NCBI GenBank assembly: GCA_024760905.1 | Contig: CM045732.1 | Location: forward strand, 49,977,996 to 50,041,995 | Source: Plotosus lineatus | Lineage: Eukaryota > Chordata > Actinopteri > Siluriformes > Plotosidae | Direction: 5' to 3' | DNA: 64,000 nt | Shown: piece after piece, positions 1-49,780 of the stretch | How positions within the stretch are numbered: the first letter of the stretch is position 1 | How the letters are laid out: every line of letters starts with the position of its first letter | The notes under the pieces: model-generated | Seen by the model: only the letters and a program-made list of their open reading frames with translations | Database searches by the model: none | What the model was told of the DNA's origin: nothing | Made by a program: the position numbers and the translations under genes

Positions 1-667
1 TTTTTAAAAAAAAAAAAAAAAAAAAAAAACAGACATCAAAAAAGTATTTAAAAATAATAATAATAATAATCCACATCAAAAAAGTAAAGCATACAAAATT
101 TCAGGGAATTATATCAGACCAATTCCCAACTTAACACAGCACCAATTGGCCACCAGTCAACTGTATTCATTTGTGAATAACAAGTTGAAAGTGGGAATTT
201 TGTCAACTATTGTTCCAGAGTCTAACACACTTCATGCCTATAAATTGGTTTCTGCCTTTGTTTGTATATCGAAACAAGAACAGTCGTCCAGTAAAATGGC
301 CCAGTTGAGCTATAACTACACTTGTGTGCGTAGAAACTGTGTGTGTGTGCGTACACCTGGCACTTCTGAGATACTAGTGATCCTGATCTTCCTGCTCTCT
401 GGAACTGTGTGATCGATCCTGATGTCCTTCTTCTGGCTGGAGTAATCACTTTAGAAAGCCTTTACTGATGATGCCCCAATATTGACCTAAATATACATCA
501 AAACTGTGACAAAGGCTTTAGACTACTGTCGATACAAATGCTTTTTGTAAAAATAATTTAGGTCTACATTACAATTATAGTTCTGAGATAACTTTCATGC
601 TACAATTATTTTTAATTTGTAATTTTTCTGCTACATGCTTTGTACTTTTATCTGCTGCCAACCAAAT

Positions 668-880
668 GAGGGGCCAGTGGTGTAGTGGTTCGTGCACAGG
701 GTATGGGTCCCGCTGATCATGCAGCAATATAAATGGGTGTCAGTATAAAAATTAAAAAAAAAGGAACGGTAACCATCCATCCAAGCAGGAGTTGAACAAA
801 TTGCTGCACACTACAGAAACTGAGATAAGATCCAGCTCAGTGTCCTACAAAATTCAGGTGTAAAAACCCAACAGACTTAC
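668..880 (+). mobile_element. SINE family B, degraded
   Basis: GGGCCAGTGGTGTAGTGGTT at 670-689, then a shortened body with ATAAATGGGTGTCAGTA and CACACTACAGAAACTGAGAT. Confidence 0.6.
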
Positions 881-920
881 AGATAAAATGAAGATAGTTT
901 TATGGAATTTTTGAATAGAA

Positions 921-1250
921 AAAAGCGCAGTGGTGGCCCGGTGGTAAGGTGCTGGATTACCGATCCTAAGTTTGGGTTGAACCCCCCCCTGCCCCACTGC
1001 CAACGGTTATCACTGCTGTCCCCCCCAGTGCAGCTAACTGGGTTATCAAAGGTCAGCCTGTCTCTCCAAATGTCTCGCACTTTCTATACTTTTGACAAGA
1101 GTAGCTGCATAGCCATCAGCATATTTCTGCCCTGCAATGGCCTGGCGAGCTAACCAGGGTGTACTCTGCACTCCCCCAGAGTCAGCTGAGGTGGGAAGCA
1201 GCCTCCCCATGACCCAAATTAGGATTAAGTGGTTCAGAAAATGAATGTAT
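921..1250 (+). mobile_element. SINE family A, tail type 2
   Basis: Same tRNA-like head (GCAGTGGTGGCCCGGTGGTA) and middle as the other family A copies. The 3' part instead reads CTGCAATGGCCTGGCGAGCT through ATTAGGATTAAGTGGTTCAG. Confidence 0.82.
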
Positions 1251-1289
1251 GAAAAGAATAGAAATAGTTAGGGTTAATAAGTCATAAGT

Positions 1290-1397
1290 TTTGATTCATT
1301 CATTTGCTGAACTGCTCAACTCTACTAAGATCACATGGTGGTTTCTCATCCAACTGTGGGAAAATGGTGGAGTACAGACTGAACAGCTTGCTAGCCA

Positions 1398-1434
<37 letters not shown>

Positions 1435-1585
1435 TCACATTAATATTTACAGCTAGGGGCAGGTCTTTGGGCTTTAAGAGGAAACCAGAGCACTCAAAGT
1501 AAACCCAATGGCAAACCCAAGCAAACTATGGGAACAACATGCAAACTCCAAAAATGCCATTATTTAAACCAGGACTTGAATGAAT
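1290..1585 (-). mobile_element. L2-type/SINE D fragment with CA microsatellite
   Basis: The tail part at 1294-1320 (CATTTGCTGAACTGCTCAAC) and AGAGGAAACCAGAGCACTCA, GGGAACAACATGCAAACTCC at 1478-1552 flank a (CA)n run at about 1402-1431. Confidence 0.5.
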
Positions 1586-1685
1586 GAACTGAAAACCAGA
1601 TAGACTTTACATACAAATAGAAGTGAATTGCTAATTAAATACTTTTGGGGTTGATATTAACTAAAAAATAAAACTCCTGATTTTA

Positions 1686-1950
1686 TGGCAGTGGTGGCCT
1701 GGGGATAAAAGATGTTGGATCACTGATCCTAAGGTTGGGGGTTCAAGCCCCACTTTCCATGGGTTGTCACTGACTCCCCCAGTTCAGCGAACTGGGTTAT
1801 CAAAGGCCGGCCATGTCTCTCACTGTTTACGGTGAGAGGCATGTAAAGGAACCATTGCTGACTTTCGTCGCTGCATACCCGTCAGCATGTTTCTGCCCTG
1901 TGATGGCCGGTGAGCTGTCCAGGGGGGATTCTGCCCTCGCTAAAAGAGAG
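1686..1950 (+). mobile_element. SINE family A, tail type 2, 3' truncated
   Basis: Head GGCAGTGGTGGCCTGGGGAT, middle GCGAACTGGGTTATCAAAGG, then the start of the type 2 tail; it stops after TTCTGCCCTCGC. Confidence 0.8.
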
Positions 1951-3119
1951 CGGATACATGCAAGGGCCAGTGATGCCAGAAGCATGTCAACACACCAGTA
2001 AAACTCTTAAGTTTTGTGGGCTCTTGTTACTACTAGTAAACACTAGAGTATTTTGTGAGAGTCATCAGAGCTATAATGATCTGGATCTAATGGTGTCTAA
2101 ATTACACTGGGTGGAAATATAACAGGTACAGAATTTAGAACCTAGCACCACTTGTACCAGCATAAAGGCTAACTAAACGCATGGTTTTATATAACATTAG
2201 TTATATATATTAACAACAGCATCAGTGATAATCATTGTGGTTTTCCGGAGAACACACTTTTTCATGGACATGCTTATCAAGTTGATGTGGATGTCAATAC
2301 AGAAGGTATTTCACATCCAATGCTAATTATATTTTCAGAAAGCTATACAGTAGAGTGCTGCTTTAGAAAAACCAATTGCAAGCATTTCTGTCCTCCACAT
2401 GTACTTCTACTTTGCAGAAAAGACATTTTTTGACAGACAAAGGATCCCAACAAAGCCACTTAGATTATGAATAAAGCTTACAAGCAGCAGAACATCTTTC
2501 TTGATTGTATTAAAAATATCAATCCAAAAGAAAAACTTAGTGAGTTTAATTATGAGTGCAATTCAAAAATTTCAAAAACTGCTAGTAAAAGCCGCTATGT
2601 ACTTTTATTACAGTAGAGAAAATTCAATTCTGTATTTGATCAAAAATTTCGGAATATTTTCCTCTGCTAGCACTGTTTACTGGAATTTAGAAAATATTTT
2701 ACTCGTGTAGCTGAAACTACTCTTTCTCAAAACAACAATAAATAAGAGACAGCCATAAGGTTAAAAAATAGATTTAAAAAAAGATATCTATGTTTTTCCA
2801 CTCATACACACCTCAGTTTAATCACTTACTTTCCTCATGATGTGGAACAGATTTTTATTTTTCTTGCTTACAGAAGACTCAGCTGTTTATACAAATTCAT
2901 GACTGATTATAATCAGTTCATAAGAAAACAGTCAGTCATCAAAAAATTTGAAAGCATAATTTTTTTCTGGTACCCAAAACTGGATTTTTGTAATATGGAT
3001 CATTTGTTTAGCGTGCTGTTTTCAAAAAACAACAAAAGTGGCAAAAATAAATTATGCACCTCAAAAACAACAGAACTAAATGGCACCTGATTAAATGAAA
3101 GTAAAAACAGGCAGTGCTG
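1951..3119. other. Intergenic stretch, nothing recognised
   Basis: AT-rich sequence without a convincing coding frame, RNA gene or repeat I can name; only chance open frames under 85 codons. Confidence 0.6.
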
Positions 3120-3320
3120 GGGTCTTGATAAAGGCAGTGATTTGCACTGGTACAGCACGATGAAGCCGGTCCCTCGAGGGCTGTGACTGAATGCAGCAAT
3201 CCTGTTCGGGGTTGTCACTGTCTCTCGCCCTGGACATGCGTGGCCTGTCATCAGTTGACCCTGTCATGTTGTGGTGGTCAATGTTTGAGATGGTGCATTG
3301 TGTCCAGCCCATAGACAGAT
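3120..3320 (-). pseudogene. Tc1-like transposase N-terminal remnant
   Basis: The minus strand reads STDDRPRMSRARDSDNPEQD, like the RPRSGRPR-type linker plus helix-turn-helix of Tc1 transposases, but with frame changes. Only a short piece is left. Confidence 0.45.
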
Positions 3321-3404
3321 TTCAGTACACTATTGTCGAACATTAGTCATGTGACTAACGTGCACATGCGTACTGGATGCAAAACAATTACATTTACAGC
3401 ATTT

Positions 3405-3965
3405 AGAAGTTGCTCTTATCAAGAACAGCTTACATAAGTGCTTCAAAGTTACTATCAGTGAATTCTTATACTGGGTTGTTTGACCATCAGTCAAACTCCA
3501 GCAGTAGGTGTTGTGTGGGTTTATTTATTTATTTATTTATTTTGTGCGCATGTGTTTGTATACAGCATGGTACTGATCTAAGTCCTGTTGAAAAGGTACG
3601 TTTTCAGCCTTTGTTTGAATACGCCCAGTGATTCAGCTGTCTGGATGTCCAGAGGAAGTTCATTCCACGACCTTGGAGCCAGAACAGAGAAGAGTTGATG
3701 TGCATTCTTCCCTTGTCCCTTAGAGCGTGGGATCAGTCTAGCATTGCTGGAGGATCTGAGAGAACGCGGTGAGTGCAAGGTGTGAAACGTCCTTTGAGGT
3801 AGGAAGGTGCAGGTCGATTTTTGGCTTTGTAGGCAAGCATTGTTTTAAATCAAATGCGTTCCGCTACAAGAAGCCATTGGAGAGACCATAGCATTTGTGT
3901 GGTGTGGAAAATTTGGGAAGGTTGAAATCAAACCATGCAGCTGCATTCTGGATCATTTGCAGAGG
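3405..3965 (-). mobile_element. L2/Rex1-like LINE, 3' fragment
   Basis: The minus strand encodes FSVLAPRSWNELPLDIQTAE followed by SLGVFKQRLKTYLF, the C-terminal end of CR1/L2/Rex1-type ORF2. A longer copy is at 25083-26340. Confidence 0.75.
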
Positions 3966-4144
3966 TTGAACAGTGCTCAAAGGCAGACCTGCCAGGAGTG
4001 AGTTGTATCAGTCTACTCGTGAAATGATAAGAGATTGAACAAGTTTCTGAGTGACCGTGCTGGAAATTGACGAATCCTTCGAATGTGAAAAAGAAGAAAT
4101 CAGCATTCCCCATTCTCATTGTTTTCCACGTTATGCTCAAATAA

Positions 4145-4278
4145 TGGCCATGAATCTTCTTTTCCTTTTGGCTGTTCCCTTCTGGGGTCGCCACAGCAAA
4201 TCATCTTCCTCCATCTCACCCTATCCGCTGCATCCTCTACTCTTACACAAACTACCTTCATGTCCTCCAAATAATGGC
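4145..4278 (-). mobile_element. Non-LTR retrotransposon family 1, 3' end only
   Basis: Short 3' fragment with CTTTTGGCTGTTCCCTTCTG and GGTCGCCACAGCAAATCATC (both in reverse sense of the element), matching 9541 and 17939. Confidence 0.7.
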
Positions 4279-4555
4279 CATGAATGAATCATCTTTAAGG
4301 CTTGAAAGCAGGGTTGTCTTTAAGTACGGGTGAGTGAATGCCGGACCCTTGCAGTATTCCAGAAAATGAGTGGTCAACCAATGTGACATTGTGCCACAAC
4401 CTTCAATGGCCAGATATATACATACACACACACATGCATATCTACCATATAGACATAGTCAATTTACTAAGGAAAGTTTGAAAACCTACAAATCATGAGA
4501 AGCCTACAGTTATTTGGTGTGCGGACATGTACAGGCAGTTAAATATGCCTGTCTG

Positions 4556-4897
4556 TCCTCCTTTCGGCTTTTTCCCTTTTACTCGGGAGTCACCATAGCG
4601 AATCATCTGATTCGCACGTTTGATTTGGCAGAGTTTTTACGTCGAATGCCGTTCCTGTCACAACCCTATTTAGCAAGGGACAGAAACACACTGATGACTT
4701 TGCAGCTACTCTTTACAAACGTCAGCAATGGTTCTTTTACATGCCTCTCACCATAGACAGTGAGAGACATGGCCCGCCTTTGATAACCCAGTTAGCCGCA
4801 CTGGGGGGGACAGTGACAACCTTGTGGAGAGTGGGACTCGAACCCCCAACCTTTGGATCAGCGATCCAGCGCCCTATACCACTAGACCACCACTGCC
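4556..4897 (-). mobile_element. SINE family A, tail type 1
   Basis: The head in reverse is GGCAGTGGTGGTCTAGTGGT with B-box GGTTCGAGTCC. The tail ends in CCGAAAGGAGGACA, shared with LINE family 1. Confidence 0.85.
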
Positions 4898-5162
4898 TTC
4901 TATTTTGTAAAAATAGGTGCAGACCTGCTGGTATCCAGAAAATTTTAAGTCCAGGGTTGTTCGTGCTTAATTTTTTTTTTCAGATACCCGCAGGTCTGCA
5001 CCCATACAGTTAATAAAAAATAGAAGAAATGGCCTAGTTGAGCCATAACTATATGCATGCATAGAAATAGTGTAGGGGTGGGCCGGTGTACTTCTAATTT
5101 TTGAGTTACTGTACTAATCCCATAAAGGAAATTATTGTCTCTGAATTTAACTCATCCAAAGT

Positions 5163-5165
5163 GAG

Positions 5166-5205
<40 letters not shown>
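5163..5205. repeat. (GC)(CA)n microsatellite
   Basis: A short GCGCGCGC run passes into about 36 bp of CA repeats. Confidence 0.9.
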
Positions 5206-5210
<5 letters not shown>

Positions 5211-5337
5211 CTGGAGAGCAGTTGGGAGTTTGGTGTCTTGCTCAAAGACACTTCAGCCATGAATATGGTGGAAGGGAAGATGCAGTTCACCCCACCGCTA
5301 CACATTTCTCCTGTTAGTTCAGGAATGTAATCAGTTC

Positions 5338-5585
5338 ATTTTTTGTAACCGCTTAATCCTAATTAGGGATGCGGGGAGGCTGGCACCCATCCCAGCCAAC
5401 TCCAGGCGAAGGCTGAGTACACCCTGGACAGCTCACCAGGCCATCGCAGGGCAAAACCATGACTCTTGTCAAAAGTCAGCAATGGTTCTTTTACATGAAT
5501 CTCACACCATAGACAGTGAGAGACATGGCCGGCCATGTTAACCCAGTTAGCCACCACCTCCCCTGGAGTCGACTCAGTGACATTG
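5338..5585 (-). mobile_element. SINE family A, tail type 2, head truncated
   Basis: In reverse: the middle ending at TGGCTAACTGGGTTAACATG, then the tail through CTAATTAGGATTAAGCGGTT. The tRNA-like head is missing. Confidence 0.75.
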
Positions 5586-5779
5586 TTAGTAGTAAGCATT
5601 ATGTCACAGCTGCCACCAAATTTGTGCAGTCAGCGCTACACCACGAAGGCATGCTCTCGTGTTTTTATACAAAAAAAGACAACAAAAAGTTTACGCCGCG
5701 ATGCTCTTATCACGCCAATAAACTGTAAACAATACTGTTTTCCACCCATTCTCACAGCACACACCCCAGGAAGGTCGAA

Positions 5780-6392
5780 TCCTACGTCACGTGATACCCA
5801 TCGCTATGCCGCGCTCCCTCACTTGTGAGCTACAATTGATACAGTTGCTCACGTGATACTCGCGGGATTATGACGTGCACTACACTAAAAATAGTAGTGA
5901 ACATTTTTGTGCCTTTATATAGACGTTCCAAACCACAGGTTATACTCCCAACCCGCAAGTACAGATACAAAGAATTTTCTCAGACTTTTTAATGACTGTC
6001 AATGTAGTACGAATTCCATAGTAAACACGGAGAACCATGGCTAGCTACGGGACTTTTATTTTTAAAAATATTTACCCATAATTCCGTGTCGATACAGAAA
6101 CCAAAGTTTTACCCGGCGTTTTATTTGTCTTTTCGCCTGTATTCGGGTCTAATCTGGCATTCTGCTGTATGATTGGTTTTTAAATTCATTCTTACAACCA
6201 ATTAACTTGAGAATTTGTTCTCCGTGTGAGTATCTTGGTCCAATCATGGTCCGCAGGCGGGGCTTGTCTGAAAACGGGTTGGAGAAATGAGGGACAGAAT
6301 TCGCGCAGATGCTTCGTGGCGTTTGGTGAAGAGCTGCTGTTTGTGTTAGCAGCGTGGCAAAGGGCACTCGGAGCACTCAGAGAGGAAGCAAA
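5780..6392 (+). promoter_or_regulatory. eprs1: Putative eprs1 promoter and 5' untranslated region
   Basis: The stretch before the start codon is richer in CpG than its surroundings and lacks recognised repeats. It has two TCACGTGAT E-box octamers, at 5787-5795 and 5849-5858, of the type bound by USF/MiT-family bHLH factors, and a GC-rich block at 6250-6400. No TATA box is obvious, as is usual for housekeeping synthetase genes. The transcription start cannot be fixed by eye. Confidence 0.5.
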
Positions 6393-43831
<37,439 letters not shown>

Positions 43832-44290
43832 AAGAAGGGGTGCCATAAGACTGCTGTACCAGAAACCAGGCTGAGATTAGAGTCCAGTGAATGTGTCTTA
43901 AAATTGGAAGAAAAAAAAATACTAACCCAAACTTCAGGAAAAAAAAAAACAATTCCTTTTTACCGTAACCCCTAATCATGCTCATGCTGGAGATATCTGC
44001 TTGCCTCTGACTCAAGATGCACTTCATTATCTGTCTGGTAACTCTCAGGACATATGTGTGAGGTACAAACAGTACACATACACTGCTATGTTCTCAGATA
44101 TTGAGACACAACTCTTGTCTACTCTGTCCCGATCTCAAAATATAAAACCCTGTACATCTCTTCTCCCCATAATCTGTATCATTCAGATGATTCATAAAGT
44201 CTAAAGCTTGTCTAATAAATGGATCATTTCTGTTACATTTTGTGGCCTGATTTGCAGTGGTTTTTTGTTTGCTGTATGCGTAATAAAATA
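43832..44290 (+). promoter_or_regulatory. eprs1: eprs1 3' untranslated region with two AATAAA signals
   Basis: After the stop codon there is about 380-450 bp of non-coding sequence with AATAAA at 44214-44219 and again at 44282-44287. Either could direct cleavage; a T/G-rich stretch follows the first, which I favour. Confidence 0.7.
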
Positions 44291-44389
44291 TGAAGACCTG
44301 ACTATCACACCCACAACCCCTGGCAAATGATATGGAATCACTCTTGAAGGATGATCATTGGATTCATTTTAGGTTAATAATCATAGACA

Positions 44390-44710
44390 AGGGGCTCCTC
44401 AGTGGCGCGGCGACAAGGTACGTGACTCTTAGCCCGGAGATCGCAAGTACAAATAAGGAAGGGAGGGACAATATAGTGTATGCTGTCTTCCCTGTCAGTC
44501 ACAGCAATCACCAGCCAATCACGGGCATCTGTGAGATTATTTGTACGAGAGGGCGGATAGCACTTTCCCTCTGTTAGGCCGCCCCCCCCAAAATCTTTAT
44601 GGTGCTGTAATTCGAAAAGAGGCGGGTGGTTAATGTTGCATGTGTGCATGTGATGGGGAAGGCAACACCAATGGCTGGGAATTGGATACGACGAAATTAG
44701 GAAGAAAATG
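44390..44710 (+). mobile_element. SINE family E
   Basis: Head GGGGCTCCTCAGTGGCGCGG, a body with ACGAGAGGGCGGATAGCACT, and tail GGGAATTGGATACGACGAAA. Confidence 0.68.
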
Positions 44711-44869
44711 GAACAACTAAATTATAATTTCAGACAAAAAGCCCCACCTTTATTTAGTCTGGCTTTAAGAAACATTAAAAAAATATCAAGCAGAGGAAAA
44801 AATTACGGCATACCCAATTCTGAAAAAAAATAATTTAAAAATCACCGTCATTTACTGGTTTCCAATTAA

Positions 44870-45880
44870 ATCTGTTAATGAGGCTTCAGCTTAAAAAAAA
44901 AAAGCTTTTACACCTTAGTGAGCTGTTACACCAATCTGCTTGCCATGAATCATGGCTCACACTCTTAAAAATGTCCTGAGACCAAGAAGAGGATTATAAA
45001 ACTTCAAAAAGATAAATCATCAGAATGTAGCATAGAATCTAAAATCTGGACCAAGAACAAGTAAAACGAGAATGTAAAATAGATTCATCATGATGGTAGA
45101 CCAAAGACATTAAAGTGTCAAGACAGAGAACTTAAATCAAAATGTCTTGAATTTAGAAAAATGCACAACAAAACCTATTGAGGAACAAATGGGCAGAGAC
45201 AGGAGCCTGTGGTCGAACTCTCCAAAATCACTTCAAAGGAAATGGGCTTTATAGACATTTGATTTATATATTTATATAAATAAATAAAAAAGCCCAATGG
45301 GGGCCATCATTAAACATGAACATTATCATGTGTTCTTTCGACTTTAGGCAAGGTGATGTTGAAACTTTTGTTTGGTGCCAGTCCAGTGAAATTTATGAAG
45401 ATATAAAATGACTATGAAACAAAATGCCAATTTACGCACTTATTGATGATCTGGAAAGCATGTCAGGTAAAGGTACAGGGGAAATGGTGGTCATTACATC
45501 CATAAATGTAAACAAAGGCTCAAGTTTATATTGAAATTGTGGACATTTTCCTTATTCCATCAGTTTAAACGATGTTTGATAACATTTTAAAAAATTATTG
45601 AAACGGGAATTTAAACCAGGAATGAGGCATAGTATCTTGCAAAAGAACAAAAAGCATAAAAACTTGCCTTCAACTAAGATAATGGCATGAACTGGAAAGA
45701 GACCACATCTCAATCCCATTGAAACTCTGAGGTGGAAATTGAACAAAATGTTCCATGACAATTCTCCAAGAAGCTGAGCTGGCAACATGAAGAATACAGT
45801 GTGTCATTAGAAGTTCATGCTTCAGAGAAGTCAGGTTGAGATAAAAGCTAGAGTTGGTGCAAAGAACGAGTGGGGTTTTT
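44870..45880 (+). pseudogene. Very decayed Tc1-like transposase remnant downstream of eprs1
   Basis: Broken reading near 45690-45840 resembles a Tc1 C-terminus: a KRPHLNPIETL-like run, then HDNSPRS, AGNMKNTVCH and a Leu/Ser tail. Near 44930-44990 there is a possible DNA-binding part. Stops are frequent in every frame and the ends are not clear. Confidence 0.4.
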
Positions 45881-46878
45881 TGTGTGGTGGTGGTAAAAAC
45901 TTCATAAAAATTTTCCTGAGAATTATGTTTTCCTATGCAATTAAATACAACCTTCATCTTTTTTGTTTGTTTCTTAAAGCCAAAGGGTTGGCATTTTGTA
46001 TAAAAGGTTTTATAATAAGCTCTCTCGCTCTCTCTCTCTCTCTCTCTCATTTAATTTAAGAAAATAAAACAATTGAATCAACATTTTCCAAGTGTTATTT
46101 TTGCCACAGGTTGTGGTAGGCCACACTTTTAAACCAAACTTTTTCACCAGGCTGTCAGACTATTCCATCCAAAACAGCAGAATAAGCTAGAACATTAGTG
46201 TCAAACCCAAGGTCTGAGTACCAAATCCGGCTCACTAACTCATTTTATATGAACCAAGAGAGCTTTTAAAGAATAGGATTACCATAAATTCTCTGAATTG
46301 TCCATTATCATTAAAACTTAATCCATCATCCTTCCACTAGGTGGCACGACCCCGTTTCAAATAAACAGTCATTCATGTCTCAAGAAGGATTACATGGTTG
46401 TCAAGAGTTGTCAGATAAGATAAGTGAAAGAAAGGAAAAAGAAGCGTCCCTTTGTATGCTGCAGCCCTAACATGTCCCTAAATGAGCTTAGGGGGTAGTT
46501 GTCATTACTTTGGCGAAATCATGAACTCTAAGAATAAAACAGAACAGCAAAGGTGAATCAAGCCACCTTCTATGCCCAAGTATACCACTATACATCATAC
46601 TATAAGATATGCAACATACTGTTAACATACAGTTGATATGGTTGTATATCTTTTAGTATGATGCATTGTGGTATACAGTACTTGATATTATTGCCATCTC
46701 ACAGCAATACAACCCCCACCCCCGCCCCAGTTCGAATCTGAGTTTTGGATTTGTCTTTGCCAAGTTTGTCTGCTCCCCCCATGTCTCGGTGAGGTTCCTT
46801 CAGGTCCACCTGCTTTCACTCACCTCATAAAAATGTAGTATATGTCTAAAGGTTTGTGGCTACCTGAATCACACTTAT
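45881..46878. other. Intergenic stretch, little recognised
   Basis: Includes a short (CT)n run at about 46019-46049; otherwise AT-rich with no gene. Confidence 0.5.
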
Positions 46879-46888
46879 ACACTGATGA

Positions 46889-47470
46889 GCCATAACATGA
46901 AAAACCACCTGCCAGTTTTGGAGACGACCCAGTCATCGATCCATAATCATTTGTCTCAAGTCAAAGTCACTCATATACTTATGCTTGCACATTTATTTCT
47001 GTTTCCAATACATCAATTTTGAGGAATGACTTTTTATCTGCTGGTTAACATACTCCACCCCATGCCATTCGAATGAGATCATCGCAGTAATTTGAAAGTT
47101 ATGGCTGACTGGTCTGTGTGCCTTTTGTAAATGTAGTTCCAGATTTAGTCACTACTGTTGTTATAATAACTATTCTGCTTTGCTCTTCTCTATGGGAAAG
47201 ACTTTCCAGAAGATTTTGAAGCATGACTGTAGATATTTGTGTCCATTTTGCCATAACAATATTAGTGAGCTTTTGTGCTGTTGTTGCGGAAGAATTCATA
47301 GTTTTCATCTCAAAGTCTGTCTTCATGGGCCTCATATTTTGTACAGGGTATTATCGTACAGCCTACAGAGACACACTTTTGGACTTCCTACTTTGTGGCA
47401 ACAGTTAGGTGGAGACCCACATATAGTCGTAACTGTAGAATGTCCACAAACTTTTATGCTATACGGTTAA
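46889..47470. mobile_element. Non-autonomous Tc1-type element fragments
   Basis: CACTGATGAGCCATAACATG at 46879-46898 resembles a common fish Tc1-type terminus. 47180-47300 resembles the deleted Tc1-type repeat also seen at 54400-54835. No coding capacity. Confidence 0.35.
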
Positions 47471-48727
47471 GGTGGACTGGCATCCCATCGACAGTGTACT
47501 TCGTGTTTCCAGAAGAATCCTGATGAAAAACCCAGCTCAGTCTGATTACTTACCAGCTGTCAACACAGCTACAGCTACTAAATGCATTTTGTAATGCATA
47601 TTGTAGATGAAGAAAATTACAGAATGAGGCGATCCGGATTCAAAAGAAAGAAAGAAATAGCACTGTGATAGCCTGGCAAGCTGTTCAGGGTATATTCTAT
47701 CCTCGCCCAGAATTGGCTGAAATGGGCACCTGCCTCTCATCATCATCCTCGTCTTCTGCTTAATCCAGGTTCAGGTCGAGGGGCAGCAGCTTCAGCAATG
47801 AGGTCCAGACATCTTTCTCCCCAACCATTTTCTCCAGTTCTTCCAGGGGGACACTGAGGAGTTCCCAGACCAACTGAGAGACATAATCCCTTCAGCATGT
47901 TCTAGTTTGACCCTGGGGTCTCTTTCTGGTTGGTCAAGCCCAAAACATCACACCAAGAAGGCATTCGGGAGGTATTCTAACCAGATGCCTGAGCCACCTC
48001 AACTGGCTCCTCTCAATGAAGAGGAGCAACAGTTATACTCCGAGCTCCCCCCAGGATGACTGAGCTTCTTATATTATCTTTAAGGAAGAACCCCACCACC
48101 TGGCAAAGGAAGCTCATTTCAGCCACTCGTATCCGCAACTTTGTTCTTTTGGTCACTACCCAAAGCTCGTGACCATAGGTGAGGGTTGGAACGTAAATTG
48201 AGAGCTTTGCCTTGCAACTCAGCTCCCTCATCACCATCATGGACAAGTACAGGCTCCACTTTACAGCAGAGAGTGCAGCGATCCGCCTCTTGATCTCCCA
48301 CTCCATCCTTCCCTCACTTGTGAACAAGACCCCGAAATATTCAACTCCTCCATTTGGGGCAAGGCCTCATTCCTGACCCAGAAGGTGCAAACCACCCTTT
48401 TCTGGCTGAGAACAATGGTCTTGGAGGTGCTGATTCTCCTCCTGGCCGCTTCGGACTTGACTGCGAATTGCTCCAATAAGAGCTGGAGGTTCTGAATTGA
48501 AGAAGCCAAAAGGACAATATCATCTGCAAAAGGTGGGGACGAGATCCTATGGCCACCAAACTAGAACTCCTCAACACCACAGCCAGCATTGCCTGTTATT
48601 ACCAATGTGGTCCAAGCTCTGGCTCCAGTGATCTAGAGCCCAAAAGGCCAGTAGCAACAGGTCCTGTACATTGTACTCTTGTAGTAGACCCTACAAGATA
48701 GAACAAGGGACACGGCTGATAGCCTTG

Positions 48728-49168
48728 TCAAAATCCAAAAAAGAACATTTGAAAAGATTGGGCAAACTCCCATGCCCCCTCTGAGATCCTGGAGAGCGTA
48801 TACAGCTTGTCGAGAGTGCTACAGTCAGGACAAAAACCACATCGTTCCTTCAGAATACATGGTTCGACCATTGGTTGGATCCTCCTCTCCAGTACTCCTG
48901 CGTAAACTTTCCCGAGCAGGCTGAGGAGTGTGAGTCCACGATGATTGGAACACACCCTCCTTCCCCTCCTACTACCCTTACCAATCCAGAGGTACAGACC
49001 TAATGACCATGCAATATTGCAGAGCTGTGTCAACCAAGACAGTCCTACAACATCCATATTCCTGAGATATTCACGACTAATTTTATCCACCCCTTGAGTC
49101 TGACCACCGAGGAGCTTTTTGACTACCTCGGTGACCTCAGCCCTAGCGATGGGTGGACCCCCACCCAA
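48728..49168 (-). pseudogene. Reverse transcriptase fragment of the 47.7-50.9 kb LINE
   Basis: An open stretch of 146 residues carries EVVKKLLGGQTQGVDKISRE and the fingers/palm start of a non-LTR reverse transcriptase. The catalytic FADD box lies outside it and I could not find it intact. Confidence 0.75.
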
Positions 49169-49474
49169 ACCTACAGTGTCTTCCTCCTCTACAGAGAGCG
49201 TGTTGGTAGGATTGAGGAGGTCCTAGAAGTATTCCTTCTGCCTCCGGACAATATTTCCAGTCAAAGTGAGCAACTCTCCATTTGCACTGTAAACGATATT
49301 TGTGATAACTGCTTTTCCCTCCTGAGGTGTCGGATGGTGGTCCAGAACCTTCTTCAGACTAACCAATAGTTGTATTCCCACTCCCAAGATTTTGCATCAG
49401 CAACAGCTCAGACTGCAGCAAGTTTGTCTTGCCAGTACCTGTTTGCTGCATCGGGATTCCCACAGGCCAATAAG

Positions 49475-49780
49475 GTAAAAGTAAAATCTGTTGGGCTTTT
49501 TACACCCGAGCCATAGTGGCTCATCAGGCCGGTGCTTATCCCCGGTTTTTGTAGTGTGAAGCGACCAGGAATACAACTCCTCCTGAATGGGACGCTAGTC
49601 CATCGCAGGTTACCTTCAGTATATTTTTACTGGTACCCATTTATACTGCTGGGAGAACAGAGGCACACTTGTGGTTAAGACCTTGCCCAGGGGTCTTAAC
49701 ACAGTGGGAGTCTCACTGGGATTCAAACACACAATCTCCCAATCATGAGCCCAGAACCCTAACCACTATGTCACCGGCCC
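49475..49780 (-). mobile_element. SINE family B inside a LINE, with target-site duplication
   Basis: The tRNA-like head is at the right (CCGGTGACATAGTGGTTAGG in reverse). The copy is flanked by perfect 14 bp duplications CACAGGCCAATAAG at 49461-49474 and 49781-49794, so the insertion boundaries are sharp. Confidence 0.9.

Noticed and set aside
902..1153. Short frames of 60-90 codons in the first 6 kb
   Set aside because: They coincide with SINE copies or AT-rich DNA and show no domain, splice context or conservation signal.
4051..4287. Plus-strand frames in SINE and LINE tails (also 9751-10230, 17921-18494)
   Set aside because: They are antisense to reverse transcriptase remnants and have no independent support.
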